Below are positions 49,923 to 60,035 of a stretch of DNA of 64,000 nt, in pieces; positions within the stretch are counted from its first letter, which is position 1, and every line of letters begins with the position of its first letter. Both the position numbers and the translations under genes were made by a program. The DNA comes from Arthrobacter caoxuetaonis (lineage in GTDB: Bacteria; Actinomycetota; Actinomycetes; Actinomycetales; Micrococcaceae). The stretch is from the NCBI RefSeq assembly GCF_023921125.1, contig NZ_CP099466.1, positions 3,286,001-3,350,000 on the forward strand, written 5' to 3'. The notes under the pieces were generated by a model, which was given only the letters and a program-made list of their open reading frames with translations, did not search any database and was not told the origin of the DNA.

Positions 49923-51212
49923 GTGAGCAGAGGACGCAACAGCACCGCACGGACCCGTCGGATTGGTGCCGGGCTGGCAGCAGCCGCCATGGTGCTGGCC
50001 GGATGCGGCGGGGGCGGCGACGTCGGAACCGCCGAAACCGAGTCCGTAAACCCGGGCATGGCCGACGGGGCCAGCGGAGAAGTAAAGCTCTGCGGTCACA
50101 AGGACGCCAGCGGCATCAACCGCGGAACCGTAGCGGAGTTCACCAAGCAGAATCCTGACATCCAGGCCGAATACGTGGAGATTGGCGCCAACTCGGACCA
50201 GTCACGCACCCAGATGGTGCAGCGCCTGGAAGGAGAGTCCACGGAGTGCGACCTCTTCCTCATGGACGTCACCTGGGTCAGCGAGTTCGCCAGCCAGGGC
50301 TGGGTCATGGACCAGACGGAACTGGTGAGCGGCTACGAGGAAGGCACCATCCCCTCCACCCTGGAAACCGCCCTGTTCGAGGACAAGTACTGGGCCGCTC
50401 CCTTCTATACCAACGCCAGCCTCATCTACTACATGCCGGAGAAGGTCAGTGCCCCGGAATCCTGGCAGCAGCTCTACGAGGAGGCAGTCGCCGCTCCCGA
50501 AAACGCGTACGTCTACCAGGCCCAGCAATATGAGGGCCTTACCGTGAACTTCCTGGAACTGCTCTACAGCGCCGGCGGCGAAGTCCTGGACGAGGACGGC
50601 AACGTCACCGTCGATTCGCCGGAAACCCGGGAAGTGCTGGAGTTCATGGCACAGGGCCTCGAAGACGGAGCAGCCCCGCGGTCCGTCCTTACCTATGACG
50701 AGGACGCCACCCGCCTGGCGTTTGAAAGCGGAGACTACGGCTACCAGCGCAACTGGCCGCACGTGTACCGGCTGCTGAATGAAAGCGCCCTCGCCGGGAC
50801 CTTCGAGGTCGCGCCGCTGCCCGCCTTCGGCGAGGACGGGACCCCCAGCGGCGTCCTCGGCGGCTGGAACCTGGCGATCAACGCCTTCTCGGACAATCCG
50901 GAAGCCGCCGTCGCCCTCATCAATTTCGCCACCACCCCCGACTGGCAGAAGCGGGTCGCCGCGGACTATTCGCAGGCCCCGGTCAATGAAGCGGCCTACG
51001 ACGATCCCGCGGTGCAGGAAAAGATGCCGTTCGCACAGCAGCTGCGCGATTCGGTGGAGGGTGCCAAGCCCCGGCCCAAGTCGCCCGTGTACCCGCAGAT
51101 CTCCCAGGCCATATATGAAAACGCCTATTCGGTGATCTCCGGCGACGCGGGCGCCGACGAGGCCGTGACGCGGATGGCTGAGCAGATCAAGGCCGCCCAG
51201 GAGACCTTCTAG
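49923..51212 (+). CDS. Sugar ABC transporter substrate-binding lipoprotein (CUT1)
   Basis: A 429-residue extracellular lipoprotein. The signal peptide ends in VLAGC (lipobox, Cys near 28). The mature part resembles type 1 solute-binding proteins: FTKQNPDIQAEYVEIG, DLFLMDVTWVSEFASQGWV and VLGGWNLAINAFSDNPEAAV. These usually bind oligosaccharides or sugar derivatives. The GTG at 49923 follows GGAAGGAC; frames further upstream are discounted. First of five genes in the operon (lipoprotein, two permeases, dehydrogenase, ThuA). Confidence 0.9.
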   Translation: MSRGRNSTARTRRIGAGLAAAAMVLAGCGGGGDVGTAETESVNPGMADGASGEVKLCGHKDASGINRGTVAEFTKQNPDIQAEYVEIGANSDQSRTQMVQRLEGESTECDLFLMDVTWVSEFASQGWVMDQTELVSGYEEGTIPSTLETALFEDKYWAAPFYTNASLIYYMPEKVSAPESWQQLYEEAVAAPENAYVYQAQQYEGLTVNFLELLYSAGGEVLDEDGNVTVDSPETREVLEFMAQGLEDGAAPRSVLTYDEDATRLAFESGDYGYQRNWPHVYRLLNESALAGTFEVAPLPAFGEDGTPSGVLGGWNLAINAFSDNPEAAVALINFATTPDWQKRVAADYSQAPVNEAAYDDPAVQEKMPFAQQLRDSVEGAKPRPKSPVYPQISQAIYENAYSVISGDAGADEAVTRMAEQIKAAQETF

Positions 51213-51214
51213 CC

Positions 51215-52210
51215 ATGGCCGCCGGGATAGAGGCGCATCCCCGGGACACAGGACCCGGCAGGAAAACGTCCGCGAAGGGAACCGGAAAGCGCTCCTCCGG
51301 CCGGGACAATCCCTCCGGCCGGACCCAGGCGGAACGCCGCCTGGCACGGAAGATGGTGGCACCGGCGCTGACCGTCATGGCGCTGGTGGCAGCCTTCCCG
51401 ATCGCCTACGCGATCTGGCTGTCGATGAACCAGTACAGCCTGCGCCAGTCCGGGCTCTCGCGGTTCGTGGGGCTGGGCAACTACATCAGCGCGCTCACCA
51501 GCGGGGAATGGTGGACGGCGATGGGCCAGACGTTCATTTTCACCGCGTTCTCGGTGAGCCTGGAGATCGTCCTGGGAATTGGCCTGGCCCTGCTGCTGAA
51601 CATGGCGTTCCGCGGGAGGGCGCTGCTGCGGACGGTGGTGCTGGTTCCCTATGCGGTCCTCACGGTGGTCTCGGCCATCACCTGGCGCACCATGTTCGAA
51701 CCCAACCTGGGCCTGGTGACCACCGTCCTGGATGCCCTCGGCCTGCCCGGCGGGGACGTGGTGTGGCTGGGTGAACCCGGCTATGCCATGGCCGTCATTG
51801 TGCTGGCCGATGTCTGGAAGACCGCACCGTTCGTTGCCCTGCTGGTCCTTGCCGGGCTGCAGGTCATTCCCGGGGACGTGTACGAAGCGGCCGAACTGGA
51901 CGGGGCCGGGAAGTGGAAGACCTTCCTGAACATCACCCTGCCCCTGCTGAAACCGGCGATCGTGCTGGCGGCGATCTTCCGGACCCTGGACGCACTGCGG
52001 GTCTTCGACCTGCCGTTCGTCCTGACCCGCGGCGCCAACGGCACCGAGTCCATGTCGATGCTGGCCTACCGCGAGCTGCGGGAAAACCGGCTGGTCGGTG
52101 AAGGCTCTGCCCTGTCCATCCTCACGTTCATCACGGTCATGGTGGTCTCCCTGATCTACATCCGATTCGCCGGTGGCAACATCCGTGCGGTAGCCGAGGA
52201 GAAAGAATGA
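51215..52210 (+). CDS. Sugar ABC transporter permease (MalF/UgpA type)
   Basis: A 331-residue membrane protein. A basic, Gly-rich N-terminal tail (about 40 residues) precedes six helices. The EAA motif is YEAAELDGAGKWKTFLNIT. It begins 3 bp after the lipoprotein stop, and its stop overlaps the start of the second permease (ATGA). No ATPase is encoded in this operon, so a shared MsiK-like ATPase from elsewhere must energise it. Confidence 0.9.
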   Translation: MAAGIEAHPRDTGPGRKTSAKGTGKRSSGRDNPSGRTQAERRLARKMVAPALTVMALVAAFPIAYAIWLSMNQYSLRQSGLSRFVGLGNYISALTSGEWWTAMGQTFIFTAFSVSLEIVLGIGLALLLNMAFRGRALLRTVVLVPYAVLTVVSAITWRTMFEPNLGLVTTVLDALGLPGGDVVWLGEPGYAMAVIVLADVWKTAPFVALLVLAGLQVIPGDVYEAAELDGAGKWKTFLNITLPLLKPAIVLAAIFRTLDALRVFDLPFVLTRGANGTESMSMLAYRELRENRLVGEGSALSILTFITVMVVSLIYIRFAGGNIRAVAEEKE

Positions 52211-53106
52211 GCACGGCACAGGAAACGGCAGCAGCGCCGGCAGCAGCACGCCCCCGTCCTGCCGGGAAGGCACGCAGGCCGCGGAACGCCGGGCCCGGGC
52301 CGTTCGTCTGGCTGGTGGTGGTCGCCGTGATGGCGTTCTCCCTGGTTCCCTTCTACTGGCTGCTCAACACGTCGCTGAAGGCCGGCAGTGCCCTCAGCTC
52401 CGGGGAACTTTTCCCCAGCGCCCCCACACTCGCGAACTACCTGACCGTGTTCCAGGACGGCGACTTCCTGCTCTCCATCCGGAACTCGGTCATCATCGCG
52501 GTGAGTGCGACTGCCATTGCCATGGTGTTCGCGTCCTTCGCCGCGTACGCCCTGGCGCGGCTGAGGATGCGGCGCAAGGCGTTCCTGCTGGCGCTGATCC
52601 TTTCGGTCACTACCTTCCCCGCCATCGCCATCGCGGCTCCGCTGTTCTCCATCTGGACCCAAATCGGCCTGTACGACACCCTGCTGGGCATCATCATTCC
52701 CAAGCTGACCTTCGCCCTGCCCCTGGCCATCTACACCCTGACCTCCTTCTTCCGGGAGATCCCGCGTGAGCTGGAGGAGTCCGCCTATATGGACGGCGCT
52801 TCGCCCTTCCAGGCTTTCTACCGGGTGATCCTGCCGCTGGCGGTGCCGGGCCTGGCGACCACCGCGATCCTGGTCTTTATTTCCGTGTGGAACGAGTTCC
52901 TCCTGCCGGTCACCCTGACGTCCTCCCCGGAGGCACGGCCGGTTCCGGTGGCCATTGCGTTCTTCAGCGGAACCAGTGAGTTCGACCAGCCGCTGGGCAC
53001 CATCAGCGCCGCTTCGATCATCATCACGATCCCGCTGGTGATCCTGGTGCTGGTCTGCCAGAAACGGATCGTCTCCGGGCTTACCGCCGGCGCGGTCAAG
53101 GGATAG
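52207..53106 (+). CDS. Sugar ABC transporter permease (MalG/UgpE type)
   Basis: A 299-residue membrane protein with six helices. The EAA loop is ELEESAYMDGASPFQAFYRV. LVPFYWLLNTSLK near the N-terminus is typical of MalG-like permeases. Its ATG overlaps the stop of the first permease by 4 bp. With the preceding two genes it makes a CUT1 importer. A dehydrogenase follows after 30 bp. Confidence 0.9.
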   Translation: MSTAQETAAAPAAARPRPAGKARRPRNAGPGPFVWLVVVAVMAFSLVPFYWLLNTSLKAGSALSSGELFPSAPTLANYLTVFQDGDFLLSIRNSVIIAVSATAIAMVFASFAAYALARLRMRRKAFLLALILSVTTFPAIAIAAPLFSIWTQIGLYDTLLGIIIPKLTFALPLAIYTLTSFFREIPRELEESAYMDGASPFQAFYRVILPLAVPGLATTAILVFISVWNEFLLPVTLTSSPEARPVPVAIAFFSGTSEFDQPLGTISAASIIITIPLVILVLVCQKRIVSGLTAGAVKG

Positions 53107-53136
53107 AACATCAACTGCAACACAGGAGGACAGCCC

Positions 53137-54246
53137 GTGAGCCACGCGCCAACCAACGGCACCCATGAACCGCCCCTGAAAGTTGGGGTGATCGGGCTCG
53201 GCTGGGCAGGGCAGCAGCACCTCGACGCGTACTCCCGTGCCCCCGGCGTGGAGGTCGTTGCCCTGGCCGGACTGGAGGAGGGCCTTCGCCGCGAGCTGCA
53301 GGAACAGCACGGTGTGCCTCACGCCTTCGCCGACTGGCAGGACCTGGTGGCGCTGGATGAACTGGACGCGGTCAGCGTTGCCGTGCCCACTTTCCTCCAC
53401 GCCCCGATCGCCGTTGCGGCCCTGGACCGCGGGCTGCATGTCCTGAGCGAGAAACCGCTGGCCCGGAATGCCGTGGAAGGACAGGACATGGTCGACGCCG
53501 CCCGGCGGGCAGGGCGGGTGCTCGACGTCGCGTTCAACCACCGCAGGCGCGGAGACATCAGCACCCTGCGCCGCATCATTAAAGCCGGGGACCTGGGACG
53601 GCCGTACTACGCGAAGGCATCGTGGCTGCGCCGGGCCGGGATTCCCATGCTCGGCAGCTGGTTCACCAACCGGGAAATGTCCGGCGGCGGGCCCCTGGTT
53701 GACCTGGGCGTCCACGTCCTGGACTACGCCCTCCACCTGCTCGGTGAACCCAAGGTCCTGTCCGTTTCCGCGGCAACCTACTCCGAACTGGGACCCCACG
53801 GCCGCGGCGGCGACGAACGGTATTCGGCCATGGCAACCCAGTCGGCATTCGAAGTGGAGGACTTTGCCAGCGCGTTCGTCCGGCTGGAAGGAGGAGGGAC
53901 CCTGGTGCTCGAAGCCGGCTGGGCCGCCTACCGGGAACAGGATGACCTGCTGGACTTCCAGGTCTACGGGACTGAGGGCGGCGCACGGCTGCATGCACTG
54001 GGAGCGTCCAAGAATCCCGTGGCTGACCTGCGGGTGTTTGCTGAGAAGGACGGCCGCAATGCCGACTGGTCACCCGAGGTGAAGGCCGGCGCCGGCCACC
54101 AGGCTGTCATCGATGATTTCCTGGCTGCCGTGCGGGGCGGTCCCGAGGTGTGGGGCGCCCATGACGGGTCCCTGGCGCTGAGCCGGGCACGGGTCATCGA
54201 TGCCTGTTACCGCTCTGCCGCCGAACAGCGGGAGGTGGATGTCTGA
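53137..54246 (+). CDS. Gfo/Idh/MocA family oxidoreductase (1)
   Basis: A 369-residue NAD(P)-dependent sugar dehydrogenase. The Rossmann motif [16 protein letters not shown] is near residue 12, EKPLARNA is the conserved Lys-containing signature, and [18 protein letters not shown] holds the catalytic His. The GTG at 53137 follows AGGAGG; its stop overlaps the ThuA start (TGATG). Together with the ABC genes it probably oxidises an imported sugar, often at C3, to a keto sugar. The sugar cannot be named from sequence. Confidence 0.9.
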   Translation: MSHAPTNGTHEPPLKVGVIGLGWAGQQHLDAYSRAPGVEVVALAGLEEGLRRELQEQHGVPHAFADWQDLVALDELDAVSVAVPTFLHAPIAVAALDRGLHVLSEKPLARNAVEGQDMVDAARRAGRVLDVAFNHRRRGDISTLRRIIKAGDLGRPYYAKASWLRRAGIPMLGSWFTNREMSGGGPLVDLGVHVLDYALHLLGEPKVLSVSAATYSELGPHGRGGDERYSAMATQSAFEVEDFASAFVRLEGGGTLVLEAGWAAYREQDDLLDFQVYGTEGGARLHALGASKNPVADLRVFAEKDGRNADWSPEVKAGAGHQAVIDDFLAAVRGGPEVWGAHDGSLALSRARVIDACYRSAAEQREVDV

Positions 54247-55010
54247 TGCAGTCCCCTGAAACCCCGGACCAGTTTGAGGACAAGCTGCGGGTGCTGGTCT
54301 GGAACGAAGGTGTTCATGAGGCCAGCAACCAGCCCGCCTCCATGGCCGAGGACTATCCTGCCGGGATCCACGGCGCGGTGGCGGACTTCCTTGCAGGCTT
54401 CTTCCCGGGATCTGAGGTGTCCACCGCCGTCCTGGCTGATCCCGGGCACGGACTCGACGAGGAGAGGCTTGCCGCCACGGACGTCCTCCTCTGGTGGGGG
54501 CACAAAGCCCACGATGAAGTCTCCAACGAGGTCGTTGAGCGGGTGCACCGGCATGTCCTGGGCGGCATGGGCCTGATCGTCCTGCACTCCGGGCATTTCT
54601 CGAAGATCTTCACCAAACTGATGGGCACCACCTGCTCGCTTCAGTGGCGGAACGACGGCGAACGCGAGCTGGTCTGGACCGTTAAGCCCTCCCACCCGAT
54701 CGCGGACGGCGTGCCCAATCCCCTTCATCTGGAGCGCAGCGAAATGTACGGGGAGCTCTTCGACGTTCCCGAACCGGATGACCTGGTGTTCATCAGCAAC
54801 TTCGAGGGCGGAGAGGTGTTCCGCTCAGGCCTGACCTTCACCCGCGGCCACGGACGGATCTTCTACTTCAGCCCCGGCGACCAGGACTATCCGATCTACC
54901 ACCACCCCGGCATCCAGCGGGTCATTGCCAACGCCGTCCGCTGGGCCGCGCAACCTGAACGGGAGCGCGCCCAGCCGGAGGTCGGAAACCCCATGCGGCG
55001 CTGGACCTAA
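54246..55010 (+). CDS. ThuA-like domain protein (trehalose utilisation)
   Basis: A 254-residue protein of the ThuA family, with a class I glutamine amidotransferase-like fold. Motifs: [59 protein letters not shown] and [20 protein letters not shown]. ThuA is needed for trehalose/sucrose use in rhizobia in a pathway through 3-keto sugars; its catalytic role is debated. The gene is coupled to the dehydrogenase (TGATG), which supports a keto-sugar pathway. It converges with the isomerase. Confidence 0.88.
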   Translation: MQSPETPDQFEDKLRVLVWNEGVHEASNQPASMAEDYPAGIHGAVADFLAGFFPGSEVSTAVLADPGHGLDEERLAATDVLLWWGHKAHDEVSNEVVERVHRHVLGGMGLIVLHSGHFSKIFTKLMGTTCSLQWRNDGERELVWTVKPSHPIADGVPNPLHLERSEMYGELFDVPEPDDLVFISNFEGGEVFRSGLTFTRGHGRIFYFSPGDQDYPIYHHPGIQRVIANAVRWAAQPERERAQPEVGNPMRRWT

Positions 55011-55028
55011 GTCCGGCAACCGGCGTCG

Positions 55029-56030
55029 TTAGTCCCCGGTGCCGAACGCGGCATCGAAGGAGGCCGACGGCGCCGGGTAGTCGAATGCGCGCAGCGTCTC
55101 CAGCGCTTCGGGCGCGCCGTGCAGGCGGTCCATGGACGCGTCTTCCCACTCCACGGAGATCGGACCGTCATAGCCGATCGCGGCCAGGGCCCGGAAGCTC
55201 GCTTCCCAGGGGACACTCCCCCGTCCGGCGGAGACGAAGTCCCAGCCGCGCCGCGGGTCGCCCCAGGGCAGGTGGGAACCAAGCACGGTCCGCTGTCCGC
55301 TGAGGTTCAGGAGCGTGTCCTTGCAATCCACGTGGTAGATCCGGTCCTTGAAGTCATGGATGAAGCCCACGGGATCGATGCCCTGCCACATGAAGTGGCT
55401 GGGATCCCAGTTCAGCCCGAAGGCCGGCCGGTGGTCTATCGCTTCCAGAGTGCGCTTGGTAGTCCAGTAGTCGTACGCGATTTCCGAGGGGTGGACCTCG
55501 TGGGCAAACCGGACGCCGCATTCGTCGAAGACGTCCAGGATGGGATTCCAGCGGTCCGCGAAGTCCTGGTAGCCGGCGTCGATCACACTCTGCGGGACCG
55601 GCGGGAACATGGCCACGTACTGCCAGATGGAGGAGCCGGTGAAGCCGACCACGGTGTTCACGCCGAGGGCACGCGCCAACCGTGCCGTGTTCTTCATGTC
55701 CTCGGCTGCCCGCTGCCGCACGCCTTCCGGGTCGCCGTCGCCCCAGACCCGCGAACCGACGATTGCCTTGTGGCGGAAGTCGATGGGGTCGTCACAGATG
55801 GCCTGGCCCTTGAGGTGGTTGGAGATGGTCCAGACCTTGAGGTTGTACTTCTCCAGCAGTTCGAGTTTTCCGGCGACGTAATCCTCGTCGTCCCAGCGCC
55901 AGGCGTCGAGGTGGTCTCCGGCGACGGTGATCTCCAGGCCGTCATAGCCCCAGGAGGAGGCCAGCCGGGCGACTTCCTCGAGCGGAAGGTCCGCCCACTG
56001 TCCGGTAAAAAGGGTGAAATTTCGTGCCAT
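55029..56030 (-). CDS. Sugar phosphate isomerase/epimerase-type TIM barrel protein
   Basis: A 333-residue AP-endonuclease-2-like TIM barrel, as in IolE, IolI or xylose isomerase. Likely metal ligands are Glu in RFAHEVHPSE, Asp and His in LNWDPSHFMW, and Glu in ISVEWEDASMD. ATG 56030 follows GAGGAG. It is the last gene of a leftward set (binding protein, dehydrogenase, isomerase). It may isomerise, epimerise or dehydrate the keto sugar produced by the Gfo/Idh enzymes. Confidence 0.88.
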   Translation of the reverse strand: MARNFTLFTGQWADLPLEEVARLASSWGYDGLEITVAGDHLDAWRWDDEDYVAGKLELLEKYNLKVWTISNHLKGQAICDDPIDFRHKAIVGSRVWGDGDPEGVRQRAAEDMKNTARLARALGVNTVVGFTGSSIWQYVAMFPPVPQSVIDAGYQDFADRWNPILDVFDECGVRFAHEVHPSEIAYDYWTTKRTLEAIDHRPAFGLNWDPSHFMWQGIDPVGFIHDFKDRIYHVDCKDTLLNLSGQRTVLGSHLPWGDPRRGWDFVSAGRGSVPWEASFRALAAIGYDGPISVEWEDASMDRLHGAPEALETLRAFDYPAPSASFDAAFGTGD

Positions 56031-56076
56031 GGAATTTCTCCTCGGTGTTGGGCCGGACAGCTGTGTCCGGGCCTGG

Positions 56077-57246
56077 TCAGCTTTCGGTTTTGGTCCAGGT
56101 ACTCTCGTTGGCGGCGCTGCGTTCGACTCCGCTGAGGACCTTCTGCACCTGCAGTCCGTCGGCGAAGGACGGTTCCGGCTGGCGCCCTTCGGCGATGGCT
56201 TCCACGAAGTCCCTCACCTGGTGTGTGAAGCCGTGTTCATAGCCCAGCATGTGTCCGGTGGGCCACCACGCTGACATGTACGGATGTTCGGGTTCGGTGA
56301 CCATGATGTCCGTGAATCCCAGGCGGGTGGCCGGAGCCCCCGCGTCGTAGAAGCCCAGGGAGTTCATCTTTTCCAGGTCGAAGCTGACGGCGCCGAGCGA
56401 GCCGGCAACCTCCACCCGAAGGGCGTTCTTCCGGCCGGTAGACATGCGGGTCGCTTCGAAGGAGCCGATTGCGCCGCCGTCGAACCGGCTGTGAAAGAGG
56501 GCCAGATCGTCCACGGTGACCGGACCCCTTTCCTCGGTTCCCGTCCCGGCCAGCCCCGAAGCCTCTCCCAACAGGGGACGTTCATGGACAAAGGTATTGA
56601 GCGTGCCGCTGACCGCGGTGATCTTCTGGCCGGTGATGAACTGCGCCAGGTCGACGGCGTGGGCGCCCAGATCGCCCAGCGCTCCGGAACCGGCGGCGTC
56701 CTTCTGCAGCCGCCAGGTCAGCGGAGCTTCGGGGTCAACCAACCAGTCCTGGAGGTAGACGGCGCGTACCTGCCGGATCTCGCCGATGGCGCCGGACTGC
56801 ACAAGGTCCCTGGCGAAGGATGCCGCCGGCACCCTCCGGTAGGTGAAGCCAACCATGGCCTTGCCGGCCGCGCCGTCGGCGGCCGCCGCCATGGCTTCTG
56901 CCTCGTCCAGGGTGTTGGCCAGCGGCTTCTCGCAGAGCACGTGTTTTCCGGCTTCGAGGGCTGCGACGGCGATCTCGGCATGGGATGCGCCGGGGGTGAC
57001 GATGTCTACGACGTCGATGTCATCGCGGGCCACGGCCGCCCGCCAGTCGGTCTCCGTCTGCTCCCACCCCCATTTGCGTGCTGCGGCTTCCGTCCGAGCG
57101 GCATCGCGCCCCACAAGCAGGGTCATCTCGGGTTGTGCAGAAAGGTCAAAAAACCGAGGCGCAACCCGCCATCCCTGTGAATGGGCAGCACCCATGAATC
57201 CATGGCCGATCATGGCAACTCTCAGGGGTGATACGTCGTTCAGCAT
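56077..57246 (-). CDS. Gfo/Idh/MocA family oxidoreductase (2)
   Basis: A 389-residue NAD(P)-dependent dehydrogenase. MIGHGFMGAAHSQGW binds the cofactor; CEKPLANTLDEA is the Lys signature; YLQDWLVDPEAPLTWRLQKD and GSGALGDLGAHAVDLAQF contain the catalytic His. This arrangement resembles the inositol/levoglucosan dehydrogenase branch, suggested from memory and not tested. It is clearly different from the dehydrogenase at 53137. ATG 57246 follows GGAAGAGG. It lies downstream of the CUT2 binding protein, separated by a strong hairpin. Confidence 0.88.
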   Translation of the reverse strand: MLNDVSPLRVAMIGHGFMGAAHSQGWRVAPRFFDLSAQPEMTLLVGRDAARTEAAARKWGWEQTETDWRAAVARDDIDVVDIVTPGASHAEIAVAALEAGKHVLCEKPLANTLDEAEAMAAAADGAAGKAMVGFTYRRVPAASFARDLVQSGAIGEIRQVRAVYLQDWLVDPEAPLTWRLQKDAAGSGALGDLGAHAVDLAQFITGQKITAVSGTLNTFVHERPLLGEASGLAGTGTEERGPVTVDDLALFHSRFDGGAIGSFEATRMSTGRKNALRVEVAGSLGAVSFDLEKMNSLGFYDAGAPATRLGFTDIMVTEPEHPYMSAWWPTGHMLGYEHGFTHQVRDFVEAIAEGRQPEPSFADGLQVQKVLSGVERSAANESTWTKTES

Positions 57247-57281
57247 GATTCCTCTTCCGGAGGTTGGAAAACTCAGCGGCA

Positions 57282-57314
57282 GCGGGACGCCCGAATCCCG
57301 ATCGGGCGTCCCGC
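57282..57314 (-). terminator. Strong intercistronic hairpin after the CUT2 binding-protein gene
   Basis: GCGGGACGCCCGA (57282-57294) and TCGGGCGTCCCGC (57302-57314) form a perfect 13-bp stem with a 7-nt loop, 8 bp after the stop of the binding-protein gene. It is likely a partial terminator or 3' stabiliser that raises the binding protein over the dehydrogenase. Confidence 0.65.
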
Positions 57315-57321
57315 GCGGGTA

Positions 57322-58365
57322 CTAGGACTCGAAGGCGGTCGGCAGGTACTGCTCGACGTTCTCCTGGGTGACTACCGGAGCGTTCAGGACAATGCGCTTC
57401 GGGACCTCGACCTCTACCAGGTCGCTCATCGCCTTTTCCTGCGCGATCAGCCGGGCCAGGCGGATTCCGTCCGCCGCCTGGGTGGAGGGGTAGATCACCG
57501 TGGCTTCCAGGACGCTTTCACCGGACTGGATCTCCCGCATGGCGTTGGCCGATCCGGCACCGCCGACCATAAAGAACTCGTCACGGCCGGCATTGTCGAT
57601 CGCCGCCAGCACGCCGATGCCCTGATCGTCATCGTGGTTCCAGATGGCATCGATCTTCGGGGCTGCGGAGAGCAGCTGTGACGTGGTCGCTTCCCCGCCC
57701 GCTATTGTGAAGTCCGCTGCCACCCGGTTGCTGACCTCCAGGCCACAGGATTCGAGGGCGTCCGCGAAGCCCTGGCTGCGGTCCTGGGTCAGCGGCAGGG
57801 AGTCGACTCCGGCGATTTCCGCAATGACGGCGTCGTTATTCCCGCCGAGCTTCTCGCAGATATAGTTTCCGGCGCTGACGCCCATGCCGTAGTTATCTCC
57901 CAGCACGGTGGCCCGGGCTGCGGTAGGACTGGAGAACTCACGGTCCACGTTTATCACCGGGATCCCGGCCTCGGTGGCCTGGGTCGCCACCTGGGTCAGC
58001 GCAGCGCCGTCGGTCGGCAGCAGCACAATGGCATCAACGCCGTCGTTGATGAACTGTTCCACCTGGCTGATCTGCAGGTTGGCATCGTTGGTGCCTTCCG
58101 CAACCCGCAGCTCGACGTCCGGAAGATCCTCCGCTGCGGCGAGGGCGGCACTGTTGATGGCGCCAAGCCATCCGTGGTCTGCTGCCGGGCCTGAGAAGCC
58201 GATGACAACCGTATCGCCCTCGGCCTCGTTGCCCTCAACCGAGGCATTCGAGGGCTGGCTGTCTCCGCCCTCATCCCCGGGCGTGCACCCCGTGACCAGG
58301 GCGCCCACTGCAAGGAAGGCGCCGACGGGGATGAGCATTTTCCGTTTCTTAAGAACTGCAGGCAT
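57322..58365 (-). CDS. Sugar ABC transporter substrate-binding lipoprotein (CUT2, RbsB-like)
   Basis: A 347-residue lipoprotein of the periplasmic-binding-protein/LacI fold. The lipobox is LVTGC. The mature protein has VVIGFSGPAADHGWLGAINS, QFINDGVDAIVLLPTDGAAL, IPVINVDREFSS and AIWNHDDDQGIGVLAAI, as in ribose/inositol binding proteins. ATG 58365 follows GAGGAG. It is transcribed away from the ATPase-permease pair it serves, with 152 bp between starts, so the importer is split over a divergent promoter. Confidence 0.9.
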   Translation of the reverse strand: MPAVLKKRKMLIPVGAFLAVGALVTGCTPGDEGGDSQPSNASVEGNEAEGDTVVIGFSGPAADHGWLGAINSAALAAAEDLPDVELRVAEGTNDANLQISQVEQFINDGVDAIVLLPTDGAALTQVATQATEAGIPVINVDREFSSPTAARATVLGDNYGMGVSAGNYICEKLGGNNDAVIAEIAGVDSLPLTQDRSQGFADALESCGLEVSNRVAADFTIAGGEATTSQLLSAAPKIDAIWNHDDDQGIGVLAAIDNAGRDEFFMVGGAGSANAMREIQSGESVLEATVIYPSTQAADGIRLARLIAQEKAMSDLVEVEVPKRIVLNAPVVTQENVEQYLPTAFES

Positions 58366-58517
58366 CTGGTTCTCCTCATTGAGTAAGTGCGTCTTCGCCA
58401 GGAACATGACCACCACTGAAAGCCGCAACTTTGCGTGATTCGCATCACAATAACAGAAGATTGAAAATAATCGACGACCTTATACCGACCACCGACATAA
58501 TGTGTTAGGTTCCTCAC

Positions 58518-60035
58518 ATGTTCGATGAAGATCAGCCCCCTTTGCTCGAGGTGCGCGGCCTCTCGAAGCAGTTCGGCACTGTCCAGGTACTCAAGGGTGT
58601 GAACCTGCAGGTGCGGCCCGGAGAGGTCCATTGCGTGATGGGCCAAAACGGCGCCGGCAAGTCCACCCTGATCAAGGCCCTCTCCGGGGTGCATGAGCCG
58701 GACGGCGGGGTGATCCTCTGGGAGGGCCAGGAAGTCACCCTCCCCCATCCCACCGAAGCACTGGCCCTGGGCATCGCGACCATGTACCAGGAGCTGGACG
58801 TCGTGGACGGCCTCACGGTGACGGAGAACATCTTCCTGGGACACGAGAACGCGAGCGGAGGGATCCTGCGTGTCAGGAAGGCCCACGCACTAACCCGGGC
58901 TCTGCTGAAGCGGCTCGGGCACAGCAGGCTCTCTCCCTCAGCCGAGGTCGGATCCCTGTCCGCTGCCAACAAGCAGATTGTCAGCCTGGCGCGGGCACTG
59001 TCCCGCGACACCAAGCTCATCATCATGGACGAACCCAGCGCCATCCTCGATTCCGGTGAAGTGGCGAATCTCTTCCGCGTTATCCGGGAGCTCACCGCGC
59101 AGGGCATCGCCGTGGTCTATATCTCCCACCGGCTCGAGGAGATACGCCAGATTGGTGACCGGATTACCGTACTTAAGGACGGCAAGAGCACCGCCAGCGG
59201 CCTCAAGGTCACGGAAACTTCGCGGTCGGAGCTGGTCCGGCTGATGACCGGGCGGGACGTGGAGAACGTCTTCCCGCCAAGGCATCCCCTTTCCCCGGAT
59301 GCCCCGGTAGTACTCGACGTCGAAGACCTCGAGCTGCAGGGAGAGTTCCGGAAAGTCAGTTTCCAAATCAAGGCAGGAGAGATCCTGGGCTTCGCAGGGC
59401 TGGTCGGGTCCAAGCGTTCAGAGATCCTGGAAACCATCTCCGGAGTACGGAAACCTACCTCCGGCAGGATCTCAGTCAACGGCAAACGGCTCCGACCCGG
59501 CTCCGTGCCCGCCGCAGTCAAAGCGGGAATCGGACTGTCCCCGGAAGAACGGAAAAGCCAGGGACTCCTCCTGGATGAGCCCCTGTTCAAGAACGTCACA
59601 CTGTCCACCTTCGAACGGTTTGCGCGCGGCGGCTACCTCAATGAAAAGGCCGAACGGGAGGCCGCACGGGACCAGATCACCGCGCTGGAACTGCGGCCGG
59701 CCGATCCCGACCGGACCACCCGCACCCTTTCGGGCGGCAACCAGCAAAAGATCCTGCTGGCCCGCTGGGTTGTCCACGGCACCCCGGTACTGCTGCTCGA
59801 TGAACCGACCAGGGGCGTCGACGTCGGTGCCCGTGCCGAAATCTACAGCCTGATCCGGAAGCTCGCGGCGGACGGAACAGCCATCATCGTCGTCTCCAGC
59901 GAGATCGAAGAGGTGCTGGGACTCGCTGACAAAGTACTCGTCATCGATGACGGCAACGTCCTGGCCGAAACCAACCCAAGCGACATTGACGAGCATGGCG
60001 TGCTCGATCTCATCATGAAGGGAAGTGCCGCGTGA
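58518..60035 (+). CDS. Sugar ABC transporter ATP-binding protein (CUT2, RbsA/MglA-like)
   Basis: A 505-residue ATPase with two ABC cassettes. The first has Walker A GQNGAGKST and Walker B LIIMDEPSA. Its signature is altered to LSAANKQIVSLARAL, as in other RbsA-type ATPases. The second has a degenerate P-loop GLVGSKRSE, signature LSGGNQQK and LLLDEPTRGVD. The ATG at 58518 has only a weak AGG. The stop overlaps the permease GTG (GTGA). It powers sugar uptake with the divergent RbsB-like lipoprotein and the next gene. Confidence 0.92.
   Translation: MFDEDQPPLLEVRGLSKQFGTVQVLKGVNLQVRPGEVHCVMGQNGAGKSTLIKALSGVHEPDGGVILWEGQEVTLPHPTEALALGIATMYQELDVVDGLTVTENIFLGHENASGGILRVRKAHALTRALLKRLGHSRLSPSAEVGSLSAANKQIVSLARALSRDTKLIIMDEPSAILDSGEVANLFRVIRELTAQGIAVVYISHRLEEIRQIGDRITVLKDGKSTASGLKVTETSRSELVRLMTGRDVENVFPPRHPLSPDAPVVLDVEDLELQGEFRKVSFQIKAGEILGFAGLVGSKRSEILETISGVRKPTSGRISVNGKRLRPGSVPAAVKAGIGLSPEERKSQGLLLDEPLFKNVTLSTFERFARGGYLNEKAEREAARDQITALELRPADPDRTTRTLSGGNQQKILLARWVVHGTPVLLLDEPTRGVDVGARAEIYSLIRKLAADGTAIIVVSSEIEEVLGLADKVLVIDDGNVLAETNPSDIDEHGVLDLIMKGSAA

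Noticed and set aside
52156..53994. Open frame of 612 codons on the minus strand across the permease and dehydrogenase genes
   Set aside because: Antisense to three well-supported genes, with biased composition and no recognisable motif.
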